A stretch of DNA of 64,000 nucleotides from Oscillospiraceae bacterium. GTDB lineage: Bacteria > Bacillota > Clostridia > Oscillospirales > Ruminococcaceae. This document shows, piece by piece, positions 9,357-17,733 of the stretch. A program made the position numbers and the translations under genes. How positions within the stretch are numbered: position 1 is the first letter of the stretch; each line of letters opens with the position of its first letter. Under the pieces are notes generated by a model. It did not search any database and was not told the DNA's origin. It was given only the letters and a program-made list of their open reading frames with translations. Where the stretch lies: positions 1 to 64,000 of the forward strand of contig JAQYLI010000034.1 in NCBI GenBank assembly GCA_028720105.1, read 5' to 3'.

Positions 9357-9977
9357 TTACCTGCTTAAAGCCTGCGTTTCGGAGCATTTTTTTTCCTGCT
9401 CCGCCGAACATTCCTTATCAAGCTTACGGCGCTCTTTCCAGAGGGAAATATCATTTTCTGTCAGTCCGCTTGTGTAAAGCTTATTTTCCCAATATGCGTT
9501 ATACCACGCATCTGTGGTGGGGTCTTCGGCGCAGAACTGGTCGTAGTTTACAAATATGCCGCCTGTGGGGAGCTTTTCGTATATGCGCCCGAAAAGCTTC
9601 TGCTTATCCTCGTCTGTAAGGTGATGTACAGACAGGGCGGATATTACGGCGTTAAAGCTTTGAGGGGGCAGGTCTGCCGTATAATCGGATATCTCAAAGC
9701 TTACGTTTTCGCAGCCGGAAAATCGTTTTCGTGCCACGTCAAGCATTTCTCCCGCTATATCCGTAAGGACGAAATTGCTGTGGGGAAAGTGCTTATACCA
9801 AAATGAAGTCAGCAGTCCCGTACCTGCGCCCAGGTCAAGAACAGACCGGGGCTTTGTGATATTTGACGCTATGAAATCGGTGGAGGTGATGTAGAAGTCC
9901 TCAAAGCAGGGTATGAATTTTCGGCGGTTCTGATCGTATTCGCGGGCTATTTTATTAAACTGACTTTCGATGTTCAT
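9357..9977 (-). CDS. Class I SAM-dependent methyltransferase
   Basis: 206 aa. Motif I is VLDLGAGTGLLT, followed by the acidic strand end LTDIAGEM, motif II FNAVISALSVHHL and motif III PTGGIFVNYD, a complete Rossmann-type methyltransferase. It is the last gene of an ATGA-coupled trio with a HExxH protein and an aldo/keto reductase. The substrate is not predictable. Confidence 0.85.
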   Translation of the reverse strand: MNIESQFNKIAREYDQNRRKFIPCFEDFYITSTDFIASNITKPRSVLDLGAGTGLLTSFWYKHFPHSNFVLTDIAGEMLDVARKRFSGCENVSFEISDYTADLPPQSFNAVISALSVHHLTDEDKQKLFGRIYEKLPTGGIFVNYDQFCAEDPTTDAWYNAYWENKLYTSGLTENDISLWKERRKLDKECSAEQEKKCSETQALSR

Positions 9978-10606
9978 TTTCTTGCTGTCCTTTCAGTTTT
10001 TTGCGCTTCACTTATGATATTCGGAAGGTCTGCTGTCAGCTTTTCGGGGTATCTTACATATTCCATTATCCTTTCGTGGGGGAGGTTATGCAGCATATAT
10101 CTGCCAAGCTTACAGCTTATGGCGTAATTGCCGAAAAGGTTTATGTAATCCTCCGAAAGCTCCTTCGGGGAGCAGGTTATTTCTATATCCTCATTTGTCT
10201 GCCCCGAGAGGTTTTGCGCCAGGGCTTCCCAGAACCATATTACTCCGTCTGCGCTCGGGTTTATCTGCTGCTGGCAGATATGGGTGAACTCGTGGAGAAT
10301 AAGCTTTATGTAATCCTCCTCGGTCATATTTTCGTGTCCCTGCGCTTCTCTGCACCGCAGGAGGGAGAGGAGATTTATATTGCCGTCATATGTATCGCCT
10401 ATCATCCAACTATAATATTCGGTAAACTGCTGTGCGTGGGCTTTGTATTCCTCTGCGGTGGAGTAAATAATTATTTTCTGGCAGTGGTCTATGCCGTCAA
10501 GTCCGAAAAAGGCGGCTATCCCGTTCATTTTACTCCCGAGGGTTCGGCTCACAAGGTCGGCAAGGTCTTTATTTTCGGGGGAAAAGGTCATATAGAAATT
10601 TATCAT
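9974..10606 (-). CDS. Putative gluzincin-type zinc peptidase
   Basis: 210 aa, cytoplasmic, no signal peptide. ILHEFTHICQQQ gives the HExxH zinc site, and WFWEALAQNLSG about 30 residues later offers the third, Glu ligand. The remainder resembles the small 'peptidase MA-like' proteins of Clostridia. It overlaps both neighbours by 4 nt (ATGA), so all three products are probably made together. Its substrate is unknown. Confidence 0.7.
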   Translation of the reverse strand: MINFYMTFSPENKDLADLVSRTLGSKMNGIAAFFGLDGIDHCQKIIIYSTAEEYKAHAQQFTEYYSWMIGDTYDGNINLLSLLRCREAQGHENMTEEDYIKLILHEFTHICQQQINPSADGVIWFWEALAQNLSGQTNEDIEITCSPKELSEDYINLFGNYAISCKLGRYMLHNLPHERIMEYVRYPEKLTADLPNIISEAQKTERTARK

Positions 10607-11715
10607 TTCGATGTTTTTTCCGTCAGTTCTTCCATTATCTTGCTTATGGCTATTCCCTGGGGACAGTGGCTCTCGCAGGCGGCGCAGCCTATGCAGTCGC
10701 CGGGCTGTCCCTTGGTATCAAGCTTGTCCATATCCTCAAGCGCCCATTCCCCGTCTATTTTATAGCGGTTGTAGAGATTTAAGACCTCGGGGATATTTAT
10801 CTCGGCAGGACAGCCGTTACAGCAGTAGCGGCAGGCGGTGCAGGGCACTCTTATGGCACTTCGGAATATTTCGCAGGCTTTGAAAAGAAGCTGCTCTTCA
10901 TCGTCTGTGAGGGCGTATCCGTCGGAAAAAGTTGTGAGATTATCCGCCATCTGGGCGTTGTCGGACATTCCGCTGAGTATGACCTTGATACCGTCAAGGC
11001 GTTTCAGCCAGCGGAATGCCCAGGAGGCTGCAGTATAGTCGGGGTGAGCCGATTTTAAGAGAGTCTCCGCTTCGGGGGTGAGGCTTGCAAGTCTGCCGCC
11101 GCGGACGGGTTCCATTACGATTATGGGGATATTTTTTTCGCGGAGTGCTTCGTATTCCGCTTTTGAGCTGCCGAAAAGCCAGTCAAAGTAATTAAGCTGT
11201 ATCTGGGCAAAGTCCCAATCGCGATAAGCCGCAAATTCTTTCAGCTTTTCGGGGCTTGAATGGGAAGAAAAGCCCAGATATTTTATTCTGCCAAGCCGTT
11301 TCTGCTCCTCGAAATATTCGATACAGCCGCTTTTTATGTATGTCTCGGCAGTGTTGTCGGTGACGCTGTGGATAAGGTAGAAGTCAATATGGTCAGTGCC
11401 AAGACGGGTGAGCTGTTCCTCGAATACGGCTTTATAGTCGGGATTTGCGTGTATAAAAAATTTATCGGCTATATAGAAGCTGTCGCGGGGATATCTTTTT
11501 ACAAGCGCTTCACGGAGAAATTCCTCGGACTTTCCTCCGTGGTAGATATAGGCGGTGTCGTAGTAGTTTATGCCCTCGGACATTGCTTTGTCGATTATCT
11601 CTGTTCCTCTTTCGTGGTCGATGTCACCGTCCGAGCCGCCGGGCTTTATGGGCAGGCGCATATTGCCCATTCCAAGTCCCGAAAGTCTGATGTTCTGAAA
11701 TTCTTTTGTTATCAT
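10603..11715 (-). CDS. Aldo/keto reductase with C-terminal 4Fe-4S ferredoxin domain
   Basis: 370 aa. The N-terminal 290 residues are a TIM-barrel aldo/keto reductase with the catalytic tetrad visible (Asp and Tyr in YDTAYIYHGG, Lys in FYIADKF, His in FYLIHSVTD). The last 80 residues add two Cys clusters (CTACRYCCNGCP, CIGCAACESHCPQG). This fused form is common in anaerobes and is thought to take electrons from ferredoxin-type carriers. It leads the three-gene operon. A start at 11715 follows GGAGGTGCG. Confidence 0.92.
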   Translation of the reverse strand: MITKEFQNIRLSGLGMGNMRLPIKPGGSDGDIDHERGTEIIDKAMSEGINYYDTAYIYHGGKSEEFLREALVKRYPRDSFYIADKFFIHANPDYKAVFEEQLTRLGTDHIDFYLIHSVTDNTAETYIKSGCIEYFEEQKRLGRIKYLGFSSHSSPEKLKEFAAYRDWDFAQIQLNYFDWLFGSSKAEYEALREKNIPIIVMEPVRGGRLASLTPEAETLLKSAHPDYTAASWAFRWLKRLDGIKVILSGMSDNAQMADNLTTFSDGYALTDDEEQLLFKACEIFRSAIRVPCTACRYCCNGCPAEINIPEVLNLYNRYKIDGEWALEDMDKLDTKGQPGDCIGCAACESHCPQGIAISKIMEELTEKTSK

Positions 11716-11863
11716 AGCGCACCTCCGATGTTTTTGTTATGATAATTATTGCATATTTTATGTGGAGAATTTTGAACTTTTGTGTATATTATACAAAGGA
11801 GTATTGTTTAGAATTTATGTGATTGTTTATATATACAAAATCAGAAAATATGTTCTAAATGTA

Positions 11864-11892
11864 TTGACAAATTGACACAGATGTGCTATAAT
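11864..11892 (+). promoter_or_regulatory. Consensus promoter reading into the 3' end of the RNase Z-like gene
   Basis: TTGACA (11864-11869; a second TTGACA at 11872-11877), 17-bp spacer, TATAAT (11887-11892), a perfect match to the sigma-A consensus on the plus strand. No conventional gene lies downstream; the transcript would run over a short hydrophobic ORF and then antisense to the metallo-hydrolase gene. Confidence 0.7.
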
Positions 11893-11957
11893 AGCAAATG
11901 GAATAAAAATAACACGGTATGGTTTTTTTTTTTTCAAGGGGAATTTTGGGGAGGGGT

Positions 11958-12080
11958 ATGATGAGGACTGCGGGATTATTTTTTGCGGTCAGCTTATTGT
12001 TTTTTTCATTCCGTCTGTGCCTGCAATGGTATTTGGGAATATGGCTCTTGCCGCTTCAAGATGTTCATCGGGGGCGGTGA
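11958..12080 (+). CDS. Candidate 40-aa hydrophobic peptide
   Basis: ATG ATG start with GGGGAGGGG directly upstream and a perfect promoter 65 bp further up. The product has one hydrophobic stretch from about residue 6 (GLFFAVSLLFFSF) to 32 and a basic end (DVHRGR). It overlaps the 3' end of the minus-strand metallo-hydrolase gene. Coding is unproven: it could equally be an antisense RNA. A 12-T run lies between promoter and ribosome site. Confidence 0.35.
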   Translation: MMRTAGLFFAVSLLFFSFRLCLQWYLGIWLLPLQDVHRGR

Positions 12081-12885
12081 GGGCAGGGCTGAAATGGGTG
12101 AGCCACAGTTCTTTTGAATGGGAACTGCGGGCAATTTCTGCGCTCTGGGAAAAGACCATATGACCCTTTTCGGTCATTTTCGGGATAAATTCGTCCTCGC
12201 TATACATTCCCTCGCCGATAAGCAGGTCGGAATTTGCGGCAAAGGAGACAAGACCGTCAAAATAGACCGTATCGGTAATATACGTGATCTTTAAAGGGGG
12301 GCGGGAGCCTTCCGTGACCATTTCGGGGGTGATGATACTGCCGTTTACCTCTATGCTCTGCCCCTTGTGGAGGACGCTTCGCATATTAAGGGGTACCCCC
12401 AGCCTGTCCGCTTTTTCGGGGCTGAACACGGGCGGGCGGCGCTCTGTTATACTGTAGCAATAGCAGTCTATACGATGCCTCACGGGCATAAAGCTTATTT
12501 CAAGCTCGTTCCGGAACAGCTTTCCCTCGCCGCTCAGTTCGTGTACGCTTACGTCAAAGGGCAGCTCGGGGCAGATACAGCAGAGCCTTTGTATTATCTC
12601 CCTGCCGCCTTTGGGAGCGTATATCACGAGAGGTGAGGATTTTCCGTAATTTCCTGCGGACAGGAGAAGCCCCGGCAGTCCTGCCATATGGTCGGCGTGG
12701 AAATGGGTCAGAAGCAGCGTATCAAGCCTTGCAAGGCTGAGCCCTGCTTTGGCAAGGGCTATCTGCATACCCTCGCCGCAGTCGATAAGCAGTGCCTTGC
12801 CCTTATGCTCCGCCCATAGCCCTGTAAGGAAACGGTGGGGAAGGGGCTTCATTCCGCCCGTTCCGGGCAGGCAGATGTCTATCAT
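11989..12885 (-). CDS. Metallo-beta-lactamase-fold hydrolase, ribonuclease Z-like
   Basis: 298 aa. The zinc motif LTHFHADHMAGLPGLL (HxHxDH), the later RHRIDCYCYSI, ITDT and LTHFSPAL elements match the RNase Z/ElaC family, which trims tRNA 3' ends or acts as a phosphodiesterase. The start at 12885 follows AAGGAAG; the upstream extension to 12927 is not supported. It is the last gene of an operon after asparagine synthetase and a small lipoprotein. Confidence 0.85.
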   Translation of the reverse strand: MIDICLPGTGGMKPLPHRFLTGLWAEHKGKALLIDCGEGMQIALAKAGLSLARLDTLLLTHFHADHMAGLPGLLLSAGNYGKSSPLVIYAPKGGREIIQRLCCICPELPFDVSVHELSGEGKLFRNELEISFMPVRHRIDCYCYSITERRPPVFSPEKADRLGVPLNMRSVLHKGQSIEVNGSIITPEMVTEGSRPPLKITYITDTVYFDGLVSFAANSDLLIGEGMYSEDEFIPKMTEKGHMVFSQSAEIARSSHSKELWLTHFSPALTAPDEHLEAARAIFPNTIAGTDGMKKTIS

Positions 12886-12901
12886 AGGATCTTCCTTTCG
12901 G

Positions 12902-13048
12902 TTATTCCGCGGCTTCGGTTTCTTCAATGAGAACGCCCTCGCCTGTCATTGTGGCGGCGGAATGTGTGACAGTCTCGTTTTCCTTATCTCCGCCGCCGCA
13001 GGCTGTTAATAGAATTGCTGTTAATATAATTGCAAGTATTATTCTCAT
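12902..13048 (-). CDS. Small lipoprotein, 48 aa
   Basis: The translated peptide begins MRIILAIILTAILLTACGGG: a signal peptide with lipobox LTAC, followed by a short acidic tail ending in EETEAAE. Its ATG overlaps the asnB stop as ATGA, and the metallo-hydrolase start follows 16 bp after its stop, so all three are one operon. Too short to assign a function; the mature part would be about 32 residues anchored to the membrane. Confidence 0.6.
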   Translation of the reverse strand: MRIILAIILTAILLTACGGGDKENETVTHSAATMTGEGVLIEETEAAE

Positions 13049-14880
13049 ACATTTTCTCCGAAATATACGTCATACCACTGGAGGAAGATGAATACTGTCC
13101 ATATCTTGCGGCTGTTGTCGAATTTCTCTGCCTTATGGTCGTCAAGGAGCTTTATGAGCATATCCGTATTGAAAAACTGCTCTGCGGCAGGGGAGGTGAA
13201 TGCCGTTTTTACGATATTATAGTATTTATCCTCTCTGAGCCATACTCTGATGGGAACGGGGAAGCCCAGCTTCTTTTTGTTTGCGGTCTTGGGGGGAGCG
13301 GCTTTAAGGGCAGCCTTTCTCATTGCAAGCTTGGTGTTTTCGGTGCTTACACGATACTGCCAAGGTATCTGCTCCGCCAGCGCCATTACTTCCTTGTCAA
13401 GGAAGGGCACTCTCAGCTCAAGGGAATTTGCCATTGACATTTTATCCGCTTTGAGGAGGATATCTCCTGCCATCCAAAGGTGGAGGTCAAGATACTGCAT
13501 TTTGGTGATATCGTCCTTGTCTCTGACCTTTTCAAAGTAGGGAGCGGTTATGGCAGTGGGGTCGGGAGCGGAGGTGGTTATTTTTAAAAGGCGCTTTCTG
13601 TCTCTGGGGGAGAACATATAGGCATTGCCGATAAAGCGTTCCTCAAGGTCCTTGCCGTTTCGCACAAGAAAGTTTACGCCGCGTTTGGGAGGGAGTTTTT
13701 CGGCAACACTGCCTATTCCCTTTCGGATAAATCTGGGCAGGGATTTATAGGCGTGGGAGCCTAAGGGTTCCTTATAGATGTTATATCCGCCGAATATCTC
13801 GTCTGCGCCCTCGCCGGAGAGGACTACCTTTACATACTGGGCTGCGGTATTGCAGACAAAATAAAGTGCGATACAGGAGGGGTCTGCAAGAGGTTCGTCC
13901 ATATGGTACTGTATTTTTTTGATATTGTCCCAGTATTCCTCGGGAGTTATTACCTTGCTGATATTTTCCTTGCCGATATATTTGGAAAATTCCTTTGCCC
14001 AGCCTATCTCGTTGTATTTCTCGTCCTCACCGAAGCCTACTGTAAATGTCTTGTCAACATTTGCTACAGATGCGGCATAGCTGGAGTCAACTCCGCTGGA
14101 AAGGAAGCTGCCTACCTCTACATCGGCAATTTTATGGGCTTCAACGGAATTTTTAAAGGTGTCGGAAATCCTGTCCACCCACATATCCATATCGGGCTTT
14201 TCGTCGGCATTGAAATGAACGTCCCAATAACGCTTTATATCAAGCTTGCCGTCCTTATACTTGAAGCAGTGGGCGGGGGGGAGCTTATAGACATTTTTGA
14301 AAAATGTCTCATTGGTAGGGGAATACTGGAATGTGAGGTAATTTTCAAGAGCGGTGGTGTTAAGCTCTTTTACAAAGGCAGGGTGGGGAAGAAAGGACTT
14401 TATTTCCGAGCCGAACATAAATGTGCCGTTCATAAGGGCATAGTAAAAGGGCTTTATCCCGAAAAAGTCTCTTGCGCCGAAAAGCTCTTTCTTTTCCTTG
14501 TCCCAGATAACAAAGGCAAACATTCCTCTAAGCTTGTCAAGAAGCTTCTCACCGTATTCCTCATAGCCGTGGATAAGGGTCTCGGAGTCGGTATTGGTGG
14601 TGAATTTATGTCCCTTTGCCTCAAGCTCTCTGCGGATATCCATATAGTTATAAATCTCGCCGTTGAAGAAAAGCACTTTGGACTTATCCTCGTTGAATAT
14701 GGGCTGGTTGCCGCTTTCGGTTATGTCTATGATACTGAGCCTGCGAAAGCCCATTGCGATACATTCGTCAATATACCGTCCCTCCGAGTCGGGGCCTCTG
14801 TGTTTTATTTTGTCCATCATTGCGCCGAGGACCTTGTTTGAGTTGTCAATGGCATTTGTAAACCCTACAAATCCGCACAT
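13045..14880 (-). CDS. asnB: Asparagine synthetase (glutamine-hydrolysing)
   Basis: 611 aa. MCGFVGF gives the N-terminal Cys nucleophile of the class II glutaminase domain (residues 1-210). The synthetase domain has the pyrophosphate loop SSGVDSSYAAS and downstream VVLSGEGADEIFGGY, MDEPLADPS. Length and arrangement are those of AsnB-type enzymes. No T-box leader is seen in the 115 bp upstream. Some AsnB homologues amidate cell-wall peptides, so a wall role is possible but plain asparagine synthesis is the simpler reading. Confidence 0.95.
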   Translation of the reverse strand: MCGFVGFTNAIDNSNKVLGAMMDKIKHRGPDSEGRYIDECIAMGFRRLSIIDITESGNQPIFNEDKSKVLFFNGEIYNYMDIRRELEAKGHKFTTNTDSETLIHGYEEYGEKLLDKLRGMFAFVIWDKEKKELFGARDFFGIKPFYYALMNGTFMFGSEIKSFLPHPAFVKELNTTALENYLTFQYSPTNETFFKNVYKLPPAHCFKYKDGKLDIKRYWDVHFNADEKPDMDMWVDRISDTFKNSVEAHKIADVEVGSFLSSGVDSSYAASVANVDKTFTVGFGEDEKYNEIGWAKEFSKYIGKENISKVITPEEYWDNIKKIQYHMDEPLADPSCIALYFVCNTAAQYVKVVLSGEGADEIFGGYNIYKEPLGSHAYKSLPRFIRKGIGSVAEKLPPKRGVNFLVRNGKDLEERFIGNAYMFSPRDRKRLLKITTSAPDPTAITAPYFEKVRDKDDITKMQYLDLHLWMAGDILLKADKMSMANSLELRVPFLDKEVMALAEQIPWQYRVSTENTKLAMRKAALKAAPPKTANKKKLGFPVPIRVWLREDKYYNIVKTAFTSPAAEQFFNTDMLIKLLDDHKAEKFDNSRKIWTVFIFLQWYDVYFGENV

Positions 14881-14995
14881 ACACTATCATCTCCGTAATT
14901 TAAGGTATTCATAGCATTATATTAAAATCTTTCCATTGCTATGTGCTTTATTATTATAATACCATTTTAAGGACAAAAGGTCAATAGAAACTTTT

Positions 14996-15598
14996 TTATC
15001 TTTTCAGCTTCGCAAGCTCCTCATAGGTAAGCTCCCTGTACTCTCCGGGGGCAAGGCTTTCGTCAAGGGACACGCCGCCTATGTTTATCCGCTTGAGATA
15101 GACGATACAGCAGTCAATAGCCCTGAGCATTCGCTTAACCTGATGATTTTTCCCCTCTTCTATGGTTATTTCCCCCGAAAAGATTTTCTGGGCAGGGTAT
15201 TTGAGAAACTGCTCACGCTTATTCTCGGGGAGAAAATCCGCAATTTCGGTTATCACGCCCTGTGAGAGACATTTTATCCTTGCGGGACGGACGGGTGTAT
15301 TGCTGCCCCGCATTGTCAAGCCCTCGGATACTGCTTTTATCTTTTCCTCGGTGAGCACGCCTATGGCATAGAAAAAATAGGTCTTTGAAACGTGCTTGTC
15401 GGGGTGCATAAGACTGTAGGTAAGGGCACCGTCGTCGGTTATGAGAAGAAATCCCTCGGTATCCTTGTCAAGCCGTCCCGAGGGGTGGAGGGAGTCACGT
15501 AAATCCTTCGGAAAATAGTCCATTACGGTTTTGCTCAGGCTGTCTTTTTTGGCGGTAACGCAGCCTTTCGGCTTATGGAACATATAATAATGGGGCAT
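14996..15598 (-). CDS. Pseudouridine synthase, RsuA/RluB/E/F family
   Basis: 200 aa. The catalytic Asp motif is GRLDKDTEGFLL; FHKPKGCVTA and EGKNHQVKRML are also family-specific. The usual N-terminal S4 RNA-binding domain is absent, so this is the short form. It begins right after the terminator of the upstream tyrA gene, with only a weak ribosome site. Confidence 0.9.
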   Translation of the reverse strand: MPHYYMFHKPKGCVTAKKDSLSKTVMDYFPKDLRDSLHPSGRLDKDTEGFLLITDDGALTYSLMHPDKHVSKTYFFYAIGVLTEEKIKAVSEGLTMRGSNTPVRPARIKCLSQGVITEIADFLPENKREQFLKYPAQKIFSGEITIEEGKNHQVKRMLRAIDCCIVYLKRINIGGVSLDESLAPGEYRELTYEELAKLKR

Positions 15599-15620
15599 AT
15601 TTTTATCACGCTTTCAAAAA

Positions 15621-15661
15621 ATCAAAGCACAGAAGCTTTTTGAAGAGTTCTGTGCTTTGAT
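15621..15661 (-). terminator. Terminator after tyrA
   Basis: 14-bp stem (15621-15634 with 15648-15661); on the minus strand it is followed by GATTTTTTG. It separates tyrA from the pseudouridine synthase gene. Confidence 0.85.
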
Positions 15662-15701
15662 ATGATTATACCACATCTGTCCCATACAAGTCAAGCCGAA
15701 A

Positions 15702-16532
15702 TCAGTCCACGGGGGTAGTTTCCTTGAGTATTCTTCCGTCTCTGAGAAGGCTTCTGAGAGTTTCGCTGTCATTATCCGCAATCGCCTTGCGGTATTCGCC
15801 GAGACGGTCAATAATGTAATCTATCTCAAATAAAAGCGGTTCCTTGTTCATAAGGAAAAGGGGAGTCCACATATTTTCGTTGAGCTTTGCAACTCGGGTG
15901 AGATCCTGGAATGAGCCTGCGGAGAAGCCAAGCTGCTGCTGATGGGTGGGGCTTTTGATGTATGCGTTGGAGACAACGTGGGCAAGCTGGCTGGTGAAGG
16001 CGATTATCCTGTCATGCTCCTCGGGGGTGGCTTTTACCACCTTTTTGAAATGGATAGAGTATGCAAGGTCCTCTATAATGTGTATCTCCTCCAGGGGGGT
16101 GCTTTCGGTGGGGGTCATAATAAAGCTTGCGTTGTCGAAAAGGTTGTCCAGAGAATATTCAAAGCCCGAGAATTCTCGTCCTGCCATGGGGTGGACGCCG
16201 ATGAAGGTAACTCCCCTTTCAGCAAGTATGGGAGTCACCTCGTCAACTATGGCTTTCTTGATACCGCCTGTGTCGATAACAATGCTGCCCTCCTTGAAAA
16301 GGTCGGCGTTTTCCTTGATATAGCTTATTATTGTGGGGGGGAACAGGGAGACGATAGTGATATCCGCTTCGGAAACGTCCTTTGCCTCATAATCTATAGC
16401 ATTCTGAGAGAGAGCCATTTTAACGGTCTTTCTGTCAATGTCAATGCCGCCTACAAGGTGGTTCGTGTGCTTTTTTATCGCCTTGCAGAGCGAGCCGCCG
16501 ATAAGTCCCAGTCCGACTGCAACTATTTTCAT
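15702..16532 (-). CDS. tyrA: Prephenate dehydrogenase
   Basis: 276 aa. The NAD-binding loop GLGLIGGSLCKAI opens the protein; GVHPMAGREFSGFEYS holds the substrate-binding His and later HDRIIAFTSQLAHVVS is characteristic. It converts prephenate to 4-hydroxyphenylpyruvate in tyrosine synthesis. No ACT domain or chorismate mutase fusion is present. It stands alone, away from other aromatic genes. Confidence 0.93.
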   Translation of the reverse strand: MKIVAVGLGLIGGSLCKAIKKHTNHLVGGIDIDRKTVKMALSQNAIDYEAKDVSEADITIVSLFPPTIISYIKENADLFKEGSIVIDTGGIKKAIVDEVTPILAERGVTFIGVHPMAGREFSGFEYSLDNLFDNASFIMTPTESTPLEEIHIIEDLAYSIHFKKVVKATPEEHDRIIAFTSQLAHVVSNAYIKSPTHQQQLGFSAGSFQDLTRVAKLNENMWTPLFLMNKEPLLFEIDYIIDRLGEYRKAIADNDSETLRSLLRDGRILKETTPVD

Positions 16533-16670
16533 ATCCTTTAAGTCCTTTCAAAGTCGATTTTATGCTTTTTATTATAGCTTATTTTTATGAATATTATGTG
16601 ACATCTCTGTAACTTCTTTGCATAAACGCATAAAAGCTTTAAATCGGTAAAGTATTTTTGCTATATATGC

Positions 16671-16708
16671 AAAATCTCTCCCCGCTTTTTTTGCGGAGAG
16701 AGATTTGT
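16671..16708 (-). terminator. Terminator after the GH26 gene
   Basis: 14-bp stem with one mismatch (16672-16685 with 16693-16706) around a poly-A/T loop, just 3' of the mannanase stop. Confidence 0.7.
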
Positions 16709-16713
16709 TTGCA

Positions 16714-17733
16714 TTATTCGTACAGCTTCGGCAGCTCGTCAAGGGTTATGACATAATCATCGTTGTAGATAGCTTTAAGGTCATCTGTATCGTTTTTGTC
16801 GGTAATATATTCCGTGTGCCAGGTCATAAACCATACCCATTTTGTATTGTCCTTTTTTAGCTGTGCTACGGTGGGTATCCGTCCGCACTCGTGGAAGCAG
16901 ACGGGTACATTACTTCCCACGATATCCGTTACCTTTTTGTAGAGGTTATTGTTTGCCCCGTCCTTGTAGGAGTCTGCACCCACAATGTCCACATATTCAT
17001 CGCCGGGGTACCACTTGTCATAGCCCTTGCCGTTGCCCGAATAGCCGAATACCCATATCAGATTGTCAAGCTTCCAGTAATTTGTATATCTGTCATACAT
17101 TATCTTCCAAAGCTTTTTGAAATTTTCCGCTCCTCCCTTGCTCCACCAGAACCAGCCGCCGTCCAGCTCGTGGAAAGGTCTCCACAGAACGGGTATGCCC
17201 TTGTCGCGAAGCTCTTTAAGAGCCTTTGCGCCCTTGTCCATTCCTGCAATAAGGGATTTGTATTCCTCCGTACCCTCGGTGAGCGCCTTGTCCCAGTCGG
17301 ATATTTCCGTTTTCATACATTCGTCCCAGCTGTGGCTGAAATCGGAGCCGCAGTGCCAGCAGATGGTGACAATGCCGCCTCTGTTATGCCAGTCCTCCGC
17401 ACGCTTGTTTACGCCCTTGAAGTCGTCGTTCATATAGTCAAGACCGCGTATTGCAGGGTATTTGCCCGTATTTTTATAAATGTACTCAAACTCGTACTGA
17501 TCGCTGCCCATCCAGGTAGACTCCTGCTGTCCCGAGATTATGCCATTTCCGTAGGTGTCGCAGATGTATTTGTACAGGGCCTTGGCTTCCTTGCTTGCTT
17601 TGGGGTTTGACAGGGAAAGCTCGGTGCTTTGGGAGACGGACGTGCTTTCCGAATTGCCTTTTTCGGGTGTGCAGGCGGCGGAGGATACGGCTGTACCTAT
17701 TGCCAGGAGTAGTGCAATGATCTTTTTTAACAT
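16714..17733 (-). CDS. GH26 beta-mannanase lipoprotein
   Basis: 339 aa. It starts with a lipoprotein signal (IIALLLAIGTAVSSAAC, lipobox SAAC) and a Ser-rich linker, then a GH26 barrel. The acid/base Glu is in WRPFHELDGGWFWW and the nucleophile Glu in VCFHECGRIP; ISGQQESTWMG is the family's N-terminal signature. It should cut beta-mannan at the outer face of the membrane. It is the last gene of an operon whose other members are unrelated to polysaccharides, and its ATG overlaps the HAD gene by 7 nt. Confidence 0.92.
   Translation of the reverse strand: MLKKIIALLLAIGTAVSSAACTPEKGNSESTSVSQSTELSLSNPKASKEAKALYKYICDTYGNGIISGQQESTWMGSDQYEFEYIYKNTGKYPAIRGLDYMNDDFKGVNKRAEDWHNRGGIVTICWHCGSDFSHSWDECMKTEISDWDKALTEGTEEYKSLIAGMDKGAKALKELRDKGIPVLWRPFHELDGGWFWWSKGGAENFKKLWKIMYDRYTNYWKLDNLIWVFGYSGNGKGYDKWYPGDEYVDIVGADSYKDGANNNLYKKVTDIVGSNVPVCFHECGRIPTVAQLKKDNTKWVWFMTWHTEYITDKNDTDDLKAIYNDDYVITLDELPKLYE

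Noticed and set aside
13903..14841. 312-codon frame antisense to asnB
   Set aside because: Shadow of asnB; starts without a ribosome site.
14881..14995. T-box leader for asnB
   Set aside because: No TGGNACCGCG-type sequence or terminator/antiterminator pair in the short gap.
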